Assembly (NCBI RefSeq): GCF_000182565.1
Contig: NW_015971537.1
Location: forward strand, 1,337,299-1,401,298
Source: Spizellomyces punctatus DAOM BR117
Lineage: Eukaryota; Chytridiomycota; Chytridiomycetes; Spizellomycetales; Spizellomycetaceae
Direction: 5' to 3'
DNA: 64,000 nt
The notes beneath the pieces are model-generated. The model was not told the DNA's origin, did no database searches, and saw only the letters and a list, made by a program, of their open reading frames with translations. Below, one piece after another: positions 1-12,227 of the stretch. The position numbers and the translations under genes are program-made. Within the stretch, counting starts at the first letter, position 1. Each line of letters begins with the position of its first letter.

Positions 1-698
1 TGGGAATCAGACAGTGGGATCAATGTCCCTTCTTATACCTAAGCGTGTATCCCGTAGGAATGACTTCAACTGGTGGCATGCTACCAAACACACACCATAC
101 CACATTAGTGACAGCTCCTAGTCAAGAATACTGGCGATGACACTCACCTCTCAAAATTCCTCATATAAACCGGCTCCTCCACCAACTGCGCCTTAAAAAA
201 CTGACTTGCAGCAAAACAAGTTGATGAACAGAACCTCTTCAATTCGGTCACATCGTATACTTTCTGCTCTGCTCTTGATATACGGTACCGGCCCTTGATA
301 TCTGCAACTGCTTGATCGCAGAGTGGGTACCCGCATGTCTTGTCGGATACTCGCTCAGTGACAATATCAGTGTAATCGGTTGGTGTTAGGTATTTGGCCT
401 AGAGGTAAACTAGTCAAGTCTTGATTGTCATCAAGACATTCATCATTGAACGCACCGCTTCAACAAGTAAATCCAAATCGACAGCACCGTCAAAAAGTCG
501 TTGCTGCCACTCAAATACTCTTTTATCCCACTCCGCTCGAGTCGCAGCCGACTTTGCTATGGACTTTTGCCGATCCGTCAGTTCCTTTTTCTTTCTTGGT
601 CTCGCGGCACGGGGGCCTGGTGCTCGTCGGGAAGGTCGTGGGGCTGTCACTACATTCTGGGGGTTGGACAGTGGACTTGGAGTGTGGGGTTTGTGCAT
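1..698 (-). CDS. RTR1: Rtr1/RPAP2-type RNA polymerase II CTD phosphatase, 3' end outside window
   Basis: Homologue of yeast Rtr1 and human RPAP2, a zinc-binding protein that removes Ser5 phosphate from the RNA polymerase II C-terminal domain and helps Pol II reach the nucleus. Exon 1 is 438-698, exon 2 is 148-398 and a likely exon 3 is 39-80; the gene then leaves the window through an intron. Exon 2 carries the family signature: CGYPLC, then RYRIS and KVYDVTE, then RFCSSTCFAASQFF, which give the zinc-binding cysteines. Exon 1 begins with a Pro/Arg/Lys-rich tail followed by a helix. The intron between exons 1 and 2 would be only 39 bases, but phase and family alignment both support it. The start codons of this gene and the NAA35 gene are 99 bases apart on opposite strands. 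Confidence 0.88.
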
Positions 699-797
699 GG
701 TGAATGATCTACGCTGTTTGCAGTGGGCGAGTGAGCGCCTTATTGGTGACGTTTAAGCTTCTATCATGACTGTGCCCCTAGCGTTGCTTGGCAACCC

Positions 798-3474
798 ATG
801 ACACATCAACAATTCGATTCCGACCCTCCGTTTGGCGGTCTTGGAGTTGAGTTGTAAGGGAAATCGTAACGGAGGAAACGTGGAATTTGGTGCGCTTTTC
901 TTCTAGAGCGCTTGAAAGCTTACTCGGAAATGTCTTTGAAAACGTAAGTGTCCTAGAGTTCCTTCCAGTAGACAAACGCGTTTTCAACCCAGTGGAGATC
1001 ATTTTCAGAATACACGAAGAGATTCTGGAGCAAGATCACAAACCACGTACGTTGCACTAGATACCGCTCTGCTCCTGTGAGCTCTACCTAATTAACCCAC
1101 AAAGCAACCAGCGTTCATAGACCGTTTGAGTGGGCACCTGTAGAACCAAGTTGGCAGGATGTAACGCAGTTTCTCAAGGATGCCACCAATGGTGAGGGTT
1201 CTCTTCCTGAGGCCTTTGGGATTGTTGCAGCAAAGGGCTGACGTTTGTGCTTTAAGCTCATTGAGGTTGCTTTTCCTTTTTTTATTTAAGAGTTGGAAGT
1301 GGGCCAGCTCGTACACCCCGAGGGATTTACGCTTTGGGAGGCCATGTCTGCTATTGAGGTAGGTCGGACCGGTATCTTACATGGCATTATGGTTTTCTTA
1401 AATATATGGCCGTTTGAAGATGATGGATCCAAAAATGGATGCTGGCATGGAGCTCCCTCCTGAGCTGACATCGGGAAAACTTGCCGTTTCCGACATTGAA
1501 ACGAAGCGATTCACCGCCGCCGAAGTGATCGGTGTCATTGACGAGCTGATCAGTTTGGAGATGTCTTGGATATCGGGCAACCTCCTCTGCCAGACGTTGT
1601 TCACCTGCATCTACCTTCACGAACCCTACAAGATAACTAGTCCGTTGTTGCAAGCCTACATCATTGCAGTATTAAAAACTGCAAACTTGATCCGACGGGA
1701 GGTCACTATGGCACACGTATACGAGGAAGAAGATTTCATTCCAGACTCCATGGGCCTCAGTTTGTGCGAGGAAGTACAGGAGAATGAAGCCTTGTCATCC
1801 TTGTTGCAAGTTGAGGATGCGCTTATGGTTCATTGGAGGACGGCAAAGGGAAAGCCCGCTAAATCGGATGCGGGTGAAATAGAGATCTTAGAGTGCCCAG
1901 AAGGACGGGAATTGGAGTACATTGACGCCCTCTTATCACGGATACGGTTTCGCCGAGCGTTTTACTCAACAGTGGCGAGCATTGGCCGATATAACCTACC
2001 TCACGCACGAAAAAGCCTTGCACAAGCAATCACGCAAATCAAGACGATCCAAAACACCATACCTCTCGGATCCGATGTTAAAGAAAGCTTCGATCCCTAT
2101 GTGACTCGGAAACTTTTCTCGCAGTCTCCACCAAAACCCATCATTGCCATGCGGAAAGAAGATGGCGCTGAAGCTATGGCATCCATGCTGTCGCACTTTC
2201 AAGAGATTTGCGATGTACCCGCTTTGCAAGACTCGCATGAATTACTGGGATTTTTGAACTATGTATCTGGCCGGTCACCCAATCCGAATGTCTTGACGCG
2301 ATCTCTCATGCAAAAGACATTGGTTCGCGACGGTAAACTTTTTGGTCGAATGGATTTGAAAGATCTTATTCGGGATTCAGTCATCAAGCTATGTAGTCCT
2401 CTCTGCTTTTCTGTCACGGATCCGCAAGTGATGGAGACAGTCGACCTATTTTTGGAACGCGCAGTTGATCCTTTTTGGGCTTTGTTGCAATTGTTTGGGC
2501 ACAACCGGGCACGACAACATCGACGGCTACGGAAGCTTGTGCGGCAATGGGAAGCCTTACAGGTGGAGGCTGAAGCATTGGATCTGGACTTGCAAGCGAC
2601 GATACCGAGCCGATCAGATTCCGACGAATTACCCTTTCATTTATCATCGTGGGTGTACCATCAGAAGCTAAATCTACTGTTACTTTATCTCCTCCTTGGA
2701 TATGAGCTGGATCTCTACGGCACGTACGAACATGTGATGGTGTCTTGGTACCTAGAGTATCTCTTTGAGATGCAAGAACAACATTTGTTACGCATTGAGC
2801 GGAATCGAAATAACCCAGGTCGGAGAGAAGAGCAGACCACAATGCTTTTGCTGACGGAAGTAGTGGCCAAGCAGCTCATTTTCCGAGGGTTATTTCAACT
2901 GGGAAAGGTCTTGAGACGACAAGGCCTCCTTCCTAGTCCGAAGCATGCAGCCTACAATGAGAGTATACACTATGGACATCGATTCCGGGTATTCTCGAAC
3001 CTGGGGAGTCCTTCTATTTTGCCTTTTGAGCACTTTCTGGACGCTGTGCAGGAAAATGATGACGGCGATGAGGTAATGCTGGCATCTCATTCAATGATTT
3101 GGCCAAATTCTAAGTTTTCCATGTTGGATAGGCTTTACAGCTAGCACAAGCTGATTTTGCAGCTGCAAAAGGGATGCTGGAACGTCTCTTGCAGAGTTCT
3201 AGACGAGAAAATGGGGCACATTGTGCAGATAAACAACAGGGATGGATAGAAGACCGGCGAACAGTGAGTAGCTTATTTTCCTATAGCTATACCGCGTTTC
3301 GTCATCTCACCGGATCCTTAGGATATTTCCAATCTGATCAAGGTCTGTATTGCTAATGAAGTGGGCATCCGGACAATGACGGGGATAGATGCGACGGAGA
3401 GGGGAAAGCACCTTAATGTGGCCTTTGAGACAAAGTACCATAAGCAGGTGCCTTTACTGGTAGTCAAGCGATGA
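798..3474 (+). CDS. NAA35: NatC N-terminal acetyltransferase auxiliary subunit NAA35/Mak10
   Basis: Auxiliary, ribosome-anchoring subunit of NatC, which acetylates N-terminal Met followed by a hydrophobic residue. Exons by splice consensus and phase: 798-853, 907-943, 1009-1046, 1121-1191, 1291-1358, 1420-3072, 3141-3263 and 3322-3474. They give 732 residues, close to human NAA35 (about 725). The hallmark is EAMSAIEMMDPKMDAGM, split by the intron at 1359-1419. Other matches are LAQTVFTC-like CQTLFTCIYLH and the EEEDF motif. The 5' part is assembled from four small exons, and every junction keeps frame, so ATG 798 is preferred. It faces the Rtr1 gene head to head. Confidence 0.93.
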
Positions 3475-3927
3475 TTTTTTTAAAAATAATAAAGAAGTAA
3501 GATGGCCAAAAGGTCGGTGCCTAGACGAGAGTCCTTTGAAATGCATTGGAATGCATGAGCGAAATGAAACCAAACCAACCCTTGTGACTCCATCCAGAAC
3601 GTTTTTGGGGCGGGGGGTCTTCCATTGGATCAACACATGAAGGTCCGCCTTTTTGTTTCTATTTTTGACTTGGTTTATTAACGTACATTCCCCCAATTTT
3701 CTTTGTCGACCAACGGAGGGGCAAGGCTGGCATTCCTCAACGAAAGGAAAAACGACACTCGAGTATACCATACGAACCCTTGCATGAGGACGGACACATT
3801 TTTGTTGAATTGCACGCATAGTCTGTGCTCCTCCTAACTGAAAAACCCGCCGTCCCCCCCTTCCCACCCCCACCCTTTTCGCCATCCACACGTCCCAACA
3901 TTGTGTTCACTTTGAAAACGGTTGGAC

Positions 3928-5465
3928 ATGCCGTTGGACGATAAATATGTCGGCCTGATACTGGCCCTGTCCTCTAGCGTCTTGATTGGAACAAGTTTCA
4001 TTATAACGAAATTGGGATTATTGGACGCTGCGCGGACACATGGCGGTGAGCGGACCAGCCTGAATTTTAGGGAGGAGGAGAATGGGACGCTGGAGATACT
4101 GATATACTTTGATGATTAGGAAATGCTGGAGACAGTTACAGCTACCTGCAGAATTACAAATGGTGGGCGGGGATGGTGACAAGTGAGTCTTATTTATTGT
4201 GCTGTAGGGACTCGTTGAAACTAGCATGACTGAGGGACATGTTTGAAATCCGCAGTGGTATTGGGTGAGATTGCCAATTTTGCCGCATACACATATGCAC
4301 CCGCCATTTTGGTAACGCCTTTGGGTGCGGGAAGTGTGGTTGTCAGGTACCGGCTAGCACTGGTTTTTGCCCATTTTTGAAGCAGAGGTTCACACCATGG
4401 CATGTTTCTAGTGCGATTTTGGCATCGTTCTTCCTACAGGAAGAATTAGGGATGGAGGGGAAGGTCGGTGCTGCCTTGTGCATCATTGGTTCCGTCGTCA
4501 TCATCCTTCATGCGCCTGAAGAGAAGCACGTTGAGACTGTGGATGAGATTTTGAATTACGCCTTGCAACCTGGTGAGTCCAGTACATATGCTTTCGGCTA
4601 CTCCGAGGCACTATCTCATTCTTTTTGTTCAAAAGGCTTCCTTATCTACTGTCTACTCGTCTCAGGCGTGTCAATATACCTCATCTACAAAGTGGCACCA
4701 AAGTGGGGTAAAAAGAGCATGATCGTTTACATCTCCATATGCTCCCTAGTCGGATCAATCTCCGTCATGGCCTGTAAAGGATTTGGTATCGCTATGCGAT
4801 TGACCTTGTCTGGGCAGAATCAGCTGATTTATCCGTCCACATATGTTTTTGGATTGACGGTCGTGGGATGTGCAATGGTTCAGATGAATTACTTCAATAA
4901 GGCATTGGATCTGTTCTCAACAAATAGGTATGTAATTGTGATCTGTCGCAACGGCTTCGATATGCGGCTCGCTAAATGTATTTTACGGGGATTTTCTAGA
5001 GTAACACCAAGTACGTGCCATCGGTTTAGACTTCGATCTTTATTGCATCCTAACCCAGTTGGTTTTCCAAGTTTATTATGTGTTCTTTAGCACAGCAACC
5101 ATCATAGCATCTGTGCTACTTTTCAAGGGCTTTAATGACACCAGCGGTGTAAGTCATGACATGTTTCATAATGTTTATAATAACCTTATTTACCGGGATT
5201 CGCTTATCTCCAGCGGGACGTTGTATCCATGTTTGCGGGTTTCCTCACCATCTTTGTCGGAGTCTTCCAGCTCAACTCACACAAATCACCCGCCGCCCAT
5301 GGATCGCCAGACAAGTTTACCAATGCCAGCCGACGAAATTCCTTGTCAGCTGGAGGAGTAGCGACATCGTTGGTCAATGAGGCACATTTGCTCAAGACCT
5401 TTGATGAAGAGTCTGCGCCTTTGAGGGAAATTGATTCTGTGGGGGATGGGGATGATTCGGATTGA
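3928..5465 (+). CDS. NIPA-type magnesium transporter (DUF803 family)
   Basis: Multi-pass membrane protein of the NIPA/DUF803 family, whose animal members carry Mg2+ across plasma and endosomal membranes. Exons are 3928-4045, 4120-4182, 4256-4346, 4412-4572, 4636-4927, 5000-5010, 5072-5148 and 5214-5465, giving 354 residues. Family blocks are present in order: YVGLILALSSSVLIGTSFI (TM1), YKWWAGM, LGEIANFAAY, APAILVTPLGAGSVVVSAIL, ASFFLQEELG, GCAMVQMNYFNKALD, and YYVFFSTATIIAS near the end. About nine hydrophobic segments are visible. The C-terminus is a hydrophilic, Ser/Asp-rich cytosolic tail. Exon 6 is only 11 bases, yet without it the conserved VTPIYYV block and frame are lost. Substrate is inferred from the family. 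Confidence 0.9.
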
Positions 5466-5768
5466 AGAATACATGTAGGGGATAGAGAAGCGTTTCGAAC
5501 ATTAGGATATTGCGACTTTGCCCGTAGGGCGTGGCTGGGAGGTTTCATGACAACATGCACCGCTTCGCCCTAGACAGCAACTTTTGTTCGAGGGCCCATC
5601 GTTTTTGGACACCTCATTTCTTTCTTTTTTTCTTGTACATTTGCTAATTCGAGAGTATGATTGTTCACGCATGGGCGTTTAAGCTGGTAGTTTGTATCAT
5701 TGTGCAATAACACCATCGCATCTTTCCTTGTTATTATGTTGTGCATGAGATACAGGAGCAATATTCTA

Positions 5769-6788
5769 TTATTCCTGGCTCTTAACTTTCTTTCGCTTCT
5801 TTTCGCTCGATTTTGGAGCTTTTCGGGACTCGGCGATTTGCCCTTCTCCTTCCTGCTTTCGCTTCTTTCCCGTCGACGGTGTGGTTTTACTGGAAGCCTT
5901 TTTGTTTTTCGGAGTTGATGCTGGTGGCGACTGATTTGTAGTCCCGCGTTTGGATTTGGCGGGGAATCGGGCATCGAGATTGTACCGCTCCAGTGACAGT
6001 TCCAAAGCTTTTCCCGCTGCAAATGCAGCAGTGTGAGCATGCTGTTTAAGATTGTCATCTACTCGTCAAAGTACGCACCAGTATCGAAACCAAAGGGCAA
6101 CGATTGTAATGTCAGTCCTTCAGGATGTTGAGGCCTCTCATATGCCTCCTCCTTGGCTTCACGACCCTTTTCTTGCAAAGCCGCTTGGGTAGGCGCCAAA
6201 TCCGCGACCGGTGTCACACTAAAGAACCTGGTACACGAGGTCTTACTCAGTGCGTACCGATTCAAACGTTTGCTTGGCAAAAGAGGCTTCAGTTCCAGCA
6301 TTTCGCCTGGTTCGCCGTATGTGTTTGGTGTTGTGATGTCATGGATGGCATACTCCTCTTCACTGGATTGTGGGGTGGTAGTAGTGGGAAGGGTGAGATG
6401 AGCTACGGGTGTGGGTTCTGTTGCGAATGATGATGGAGTTGGTATTGTGGGATCTCGCAGAATGAGACCTTTGAGTTTGGTGACTGGAACCTGTAATGCA
6501 ACTCTGTTAACATACAATCTCTAATGTCCATTACAAAGTCTTTTTAGTCCTTGGCTTGGTCGCACTTACTTCATTAGGCACTCTAAACAACCAGATCTCC
6601 TTATCGCTTGTGATGCTATCAAAGTCGAAAGCGGATGTGTAGGTCAAGGGCTCGGGTAGGAAGCCTTTTGGAGGTTGGTACTCGAGTTCGAGATCTTCGT
6701 CATTGTACCGGTTTGTCTCGGGTGAGCTTTCCTCGTCGGAAGAGTGGACAGTGTCCGCGCTGAGTGCTTCTGTGCGAGCTTTGGCCAT
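5769..6788 (-). CDS. RPA34: RNA polymerase I subunit A34.5 (PAF49-like)
   Basis: Homologue of yeast Rpa34, the Pol I subunit that dimerises with A49 to form a TFIIF-like module in the nucleolus. Exons are 6570-6788, 6079-6490 and 5769-6016, giving 292 residues with all phases consistent. It opens with an acidic Ser/Glu stretch. The family pattern follows: PKGFLPEP, a short segment ending IWLFRVPNE, then LKGLIL, a central region ending FSVT, and EGLTLQSLPFGFDT before a Lys-rich tail with KNKK and KKRKKVK runs typical of nucleolar proteins. An upstream stretch is open but the conserved protein fits ATG 6788. Its start lies 220 bases from that of AAR2 on the other strand. Confidence 0.82.
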
Positions 6789-7008
6789 AACAGAGGTTGG
6801 TGAACTGGCAAATCCCGCGATATCGTGAGCGCTTTTCCTGCTCGTTTGCTGATCTGAGCTCAAAAGCCAAAAATAAATATGATTCGATTGCGGATATACC
6901 GAATGGAGCCACTTCGAATGTATGGCACAGCTATCCATGAGCAAGATCACCAACGTTGAAGTATGTGCAAGATCACACTTTCCACCATTCCCATCCTACT
7001 TGTCTAAA

Positions 7009-8477
7009 ATGGACCAAGAAACTGCAAACGCCTTATTTGATAAAGGGGCGGTCCTCCTTTTTCTGGACGCTCCGCAAAACATGGAATTTGGCGTAGACTG
7101 CTACTCCTGGACAACCGGTCCAAAGTTCAAGGGCCTAAAGCTCATTCCGCCCGGAATACATTTTGTGTACTATAGTGCGCTAAGTCGACATGGGGAGGGC
7201 TCAGTGCGGACAGGCTTTTTTAAGACGTTTGCCGAGCGTGAGGTTAGTTTTGCTCAACGTGAATAGATGTGGCGTTCATCCTTCATGCATGTGTTCAGAA
7301 CTTTTGTGATGCCTAGGTAGTTGTGAAGCGCTGGAACCCCTCGGCAGAGGATCTTTACGCAGATGATGAAATAGATCAAGAAGATGCGGAGCGATACAGA
7401 TCAAGTACGTGTAAAGAAGGTTTAAAAATGTTGCGCGAGCTTTTTTCTAAATTTCCTCTGCGTCCACCAGACGTACGCGACTTTGATCGATTCCTTGGTG
7501 TTTACCCGCTCCTTCCCGTCGACAACGATCCCGTCAGTCCATATCAAAAGTGGCTAAGACTCACGACTCATATCACCCCTCAACTCATCGATAGAATTCT
7601 CCCACCGTCAAGGAAGATTAGCGCAATGACGACTGTGTCTCGATTTTCAGATGTGGATGATGTTCGACAATGTAAACCATCCGGGGAGGTGGTGATGAAC
7701 GAGGACCAATCAGAGCATGATGCAAATACCGTAGCCGCGCAGGGAGGGGAAGATGTGATTCGAGGCGAGCGCGTGGAAGTACTAAGACTGAACTTCACGC
7801 CCATCGATCTGAAGCGTTCCTTTCCATCCGGTGCATCTGGTGGCGATGTTACAAAGTACAGTATGGATAAAAGTTACCTCCTTCGTCAACTGCTACAAAA
7901 TCAGTACAAAGGTATGCTAGTCATTAGAATGCCAAACATTGAGGCGTGACCGCTACTGATATCACCCCGAAATAAGATTATAAAGAACTTTTAGGAGAAC
8001 TGCAGCTTGCATTTATCATATTCCTCCTCGGAGAGGTCTACGACGGTTATGAACAGTGGAAAACTTTTATCCATCTGCTTTGTCAATCTGACGAAGCGAT
8101 TGATGACAATGGCAGCACACTCTTTTATGAATTCATAGGTAAGCTCAATAGGCCAGTCCATTTACCTAGCCAATTATTCACACACCAAGTTACTTTCATT
8201 AGGCATCTTCCACGCCCAACTGGAATCCCATCCAACAGATTTTTTCTACGACGCACTTTCAGCAGACAATTTTATCCGATCCAATATCCTCATATTTGTA
8301 CGAATGCTTCAAGATCGTGCAGGACGAGGTGTGCCAAAGACTTTACAGAGCGCTGTCGACACTTTGGTCGATTTTGTCGAGTCGAGATTCAAGTGGGACA
8401 TTCGGCATGATGTACGGGTGCTTGGGGAGGAGGAAGAAGAGGAAGGAGAATTTGCTCCTGTTGTCGTTGAGATGTAG
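7009..8477 (+). CDS. AAR2: U5 snRNP assembly factor AAR2
   Basis: Aar2 binds Prp8 during cytoplasmic U5 snRNP biogenesis and blocks Brr2 binding until maturation. Exons are 7009-7242, 7317-7911, 7977-8138 and 8203-8477, giving 421 residues, larger than human AAR2 (384). Conserved blocks are visible: MDQETANALFDKGAVLLFLD at the start, EFGVDCYSWTTGPKFKGLK, LIPPGIHFVYYS, TGFFKTF, EVVVKRW, then in the C-terminal helical domain ELLGELQLAFIIFLLG and FHAQLESHPTDFF. The protein ends in an acidic run before VVVEM. The segment at about 7660-7780 is hydrophilic, poorly conserved and probably an inserted linker. The start is chosen because the family begins right at this Met. Confidence 0.94.
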
Positions 8478-8836
8478 CCAGAATTCCTTAACATTAGCAT
8501 TAACTTTGTACATAGTTTGCATGAGTGGATATCGTTAGCATAATGTGCATAATTGAAACTGAGGACCCATTATGAGTCTGCTGTGTTAGGTCTCGCATAT
8601 ATGACACTGTACACTAGAGAGGCAAAACTGAATCGTAAATTGAGGTTAGCAACAGGTCGCAGCACAATGGCCGGAACTCTGAATGTGGAATGTAATGCAT
8701 TCTTCAGCTGTAAGCAATCCCCAGACATGCTTTGCGATGGCTGACACTCTTACAATGGTGAGCTACCGAGGCCATTCATAAATGTAACATGTGATATCCT
8801 ATTCACCACCAAGTCCGCCATCCCATCTCTAACTGT
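8478..8836. other. Intergenic spacer between convergent AAR2 and ABI
   Basis: About 360 bases between two convergent 3' ends. It should hold both 3' untranslated regions. I see no conserved reading frame, RNA gene or repeat. Confidence 0.5.
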
Positions 8837-11800
8837 TCACATACTTCGTTGAACATACGTTTGGGGAAATACACCAGACTTGCTTCCATCCACACTCTGC
8901 CCATACGCCCACCCATTTCCATAATCCCATTTGACCACTTTGAATGTCTCCCCAGCCGTCATACTTAACTGGCCTTCTCCACCGCTGGCATAATCCGAGA
9001 GAGCTGTTACGATTGTGCCGGGAGGGATACCAGGGGCTGGGGGGAGGATGGGCGCTGCGGGGATCGTTGAGGCTGTTGTTTTATGGTAGCTTAGATCATA
9101 GTAATATGTAACAAAAAAGTAGCAAACCCCAACTCACGAGTTGAGTCCGTGATCGGCTCTTCTTTAGTGGCAGCTTGTTCTTCCTTCTTGGCGGCAACAG
9201 CTGCGGAGACAACGTCGGCTACACGCACGCTCGTTTTGCGCTGAACGAGCGGTTGTGTGGTAGCTGTTTCCAAATCAGAGGCGAGGCTTTAACATTCAAA
9301 ATCCTCAATTAACAGTCATTTCAACACTCACTTGCGGCCTTTTCAAGGTTCTTCCATCTATCTCGAACACTTGCTGCGGGTGCAGGGTTCGCATCTTTAT
9401 CTGCCAAATCGGGACTCCACATCAACTCAGGTCTAACAGGCAAATTTCAATTGTGCTGTTCAAGTACCTTCTTCTGGTTTCTTTCCAAGGGCTCCAATTG
9501 ATGAAGCATTTACGGTTGCTGAGAGCCAGGGGTTAGCCAAAGCCATTTGACAACATTGGAGACAGGAACTCACAGCGACTCTTCAATGCTGAGCGAAGCT
9601 GTGACTGGAAATCCACTGCAGGTTCCGCTTTTGGGCGAACAGGTTCATTCTTCTGTTCTCCCTCCGTTGTGGCTGGAAAAGAAAGTGTGTTATTGAGTCA
9701 GCTTATTGCCGCCTGGTACCCACAACAAGAAAGCAGTGCATTACATTTATCCCCCCTTTTTTTCAGCGTCATCTTGAGCTGGTCCTGGAATGAAATTGGC
9801 CCCCCAGCAGGTGCAGCAGGGGCAGGTGCCGCTTCAGCTTGCGCGGCATCAACCGGCTTACGCAAGGTTCCCCGGTTTTTGACAGCAAGTGCTAATTGTT
9901 CTTGAAGGGACAGACCTTCTCCAGGTGTGGGAGTAAGCGGTGAGGATGGTTCTTGATTGATTGAAAATGAGCAACTGCGTAATCGACCAATAGAGTGACA
10001 TTAACAAGCACATACCTGACGGAGCTGTACTTCGTAAGGCTTTGTTTTTGAGCGCATTTGCAAGCTGCGATTGTAGATCATTGCCGCCACCTGAAAGAAC
10101 AGACGCTGTAAGAAACCAACATACTTTTATGGAATGCTTGAACCCGACATTTACCTGAAGCTGGAGGTGGAGGAGCTGGCGGCCCTGGTGGAGGAGGGGG
10201 CGGTGGTCCTCCCGCTCCAGGTGGTGGCGGAGGAGGAGGTCCACCAAATGCCGCTGGCGGTGGTGGTGGAGGGGGCGGACCGCCTGCTGTCGGGGCAGAA
10301 GACACGGCAGGAAAACTTCCACCTGCAGGTGGAGGTGCAGGTGGAGGAGGTCCCCCTGTTGAAATCAGAGGAGGGGGAGGCGCTTGTGGACCTCCACTCG
10401 CCATGGGTGGGGGAGGAGGGGCTGGTGGGCCCCCACTTGTCATTGGCGGAGGAGGAGGAGGCGCTTGCGGACCTCCACTCACCATTGGAGGAGGAGGGGG
10501 GGCTGGTGGGCCTCCACTCGCCATTGGCGGAGGAGGAGGGGCTGGTGGGCCCCCACTAGTCACTGACGGCGGAGGTGGGGGTGCAGGAACTGATGCTGCT
10601 GTGGGTGATAGTACAGCGGGCGGACCAGGAGGAGGCGGCGGAATGTCAACGTAGAGCACTGTCGGCTCCGTGGTCACCTGAGGTGCCGGAGGAGGTGTAG
10701 GCACGATGACAGCCGCGGCAGGGACGGGCTGTATTGGAGCCGGGGGAGGACTTGCAGGACTCACAGTAGCAACATTTTGTTGAGGAGCCGTCGAGATGGG
10801 CTCTTTCGTCGGTGTTGGAGTCGCAGCTGGCGGCGGGGACGGTGTCGCGAGCGCTGCTGCAGGTGGTGCTGGTGCTTCCTTTGGCGCTACGGATGCCACT
10901 GCTGGTGTCACGGTAGGTCCTCTCACCGATACGGCAGGCGATGCAGTCGATGACGATCTCACATCTGCAAAAACACGCAAACGCAATGCGTATTCAGCAT
11001 TCATGTGGGAGATTCTGAGATTTGATCGAAATACTCACCTTGTCCAGCTGCAATATCCGATGAAGACCCTTTTTTATCTAGGCTACTAGCACTGGCCGTA
11101 TTATTCAGTATGCCAAAGATTTCACCTCGCACCGACTTTTTCCCACTACCGTCATAGGCCACTCTTGTCAACGACGCCACGGAGCCTGCCTTGGATGTAT
11201 TCTTCACTTCAGGCTCCTCTATAGCCTGTCTAAAAGCCCCAATAACTCCAGACCTCATGGCCACGGTCGTGTCGGCCCGCGAGAGCGAGGCAGCCGCGGC
11301 CGCCCCCAAACTCATTTTGGAGGGAGCGTAAACCATTGTAACAGAATACCGTGAAGCACGGCTAGACCCAGACTCAGGTATCACACCAACGTGGTCGTAA
11401 GCGTTAAGATCCAATTGGAGAGCTGGTTGGGCTGGAAGCTTGGGCAGGCCAGCTGAATTGCATTCAAAGTTAGTCCTTCAGAATGTGCTATTATCCACAC
11501 ACCAAGCAATTACCATCAATCTTTACAATCTTCTTGCTCTTCCTGTAAACTTTTTCCATGGGTTGTCCCAAGGATCGTCGTTCCAAATCTTCAAAAGCGA
11601 ATTTCAATCTCTGATCGATTGCCTCGGTCTCAAGCCCAACTTTATCCACCCTCCTGGCCTGCAATTCAAGGAATCCTTTCAGCTTTTCGGCTGCCGTATA
11701 GAGTTGATATGCCAGAGCTGAGACCCCTTGTACAGCGTATCCTTTAGTCTGTCCATACGTCTCAGCGAACCTCGCGCGATCGTGTGTAATGGCATCTGGT

Positions 11801-11994
11801 CCATGGTACAAGTTTTCTGTATGTGCGACAATTTCGTGCAAGTTTTCATATGACCGAAGAAATGCCTCTAGAGAATCTGGGAGGATATGCTGCATGTACT
11901 CGTTAGTTGGTGACAGTGGTGCTGGCTCAGTGGGTTCCGCTGCCGTGGTGTCAACCGCTGGAGGGACTACTGAAAGTGACTCTGTGCTGGCCAT
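8837..11994 (-). CDS. ABI-family SCAR/WAVE complex subunit with polyproline, WH2-like repeats and C-terminal SH3
   Basis: Abelson-interactor homologue, a core subunit of the SCAR/WAVE complex that activates Arp2/3 at the membrane. The N-terminal exon (from ATG 11994) has the ABI helical region: SLEAFLRSYENLHEIVAHTE, then YAVQGVSALAYQLYTAAEKL and LQARRVDKVGLETEAIDQRL. A second exon (about 11040-11453) is Ser/Ala-rich. The exon at about 10160-10965 is a long proline-rich region with tandem GGPPAPPPPP units, likely profilin and SH3 ligands. Next come four short amphipathic repeats of the LQxQLxxAxKxR type between 9.6 and 10.1 kb. The last exons encode a linker (RWKNLEKAA) and a clear SH3 domain: ALSDYASGGEGQLSMTAGE, then WAYGQ and GVFPQTYV. 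Many small exons, roughly 700 residues. The internal exon borders between 9.1 and 10.1 kb are approximate. Confidence 0.85.
10150..10640. repeat. Tandem proline-coding repeat inside the ABI gene
   Basis: Imperfect tandem units of about 45-54 bases, strongest between 10370 and 10575, each encoding on the minus strand a block like SGGPPAPPPPPMA. The plus strand is correspondingly Gly/Glu-coding and open in several frames by composition alone. Confidence 0.85.
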
Positions 11995-12227
11995 GGCAGT
12001 TTGATAAGCCACTGGTCTTGGCTGTGCGAGCTCCCTCTTCAAGATACAATTGATGCTTTAAAAGTCTCAAAAAAAGAATGATGGATTGAGGTTTCAAAGC
12101 CGGAAGAAATACGAACTTCCATCCATGCAAAACACCAAGAATAAAGCTTGCTGATTCTGCTGAGATAATCACGCGCGTAATTCCGCAACCAGTCCCAACT
12201 AGCCAGCCAAAAATACAAAAACGTTGG

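Noticed and set aside
907-1046. An open frame running straight from 907 through 1046 (VSVLEFLPVDKRVF) as one exon
   Set aside because: It includes a GTAAGT donor and a TTTTCAG acceptor, and without splicing the frame cannot join the conserved NAA35 exons.
3454-3891. Minus-strand 145-codon frame between NAA35 and the NIPA gene
   Set aside because: Low-complexity Arg/Val/Ser content, overlaps the end of NAA35 and the promoter of the next gene, no family match.
10134-10654. Long Gly/Glu-rich open frames on the plus strand
   Set aside because: They mirror the proline-coding repeats of the ABI gene; composition alone keeps the frames open.
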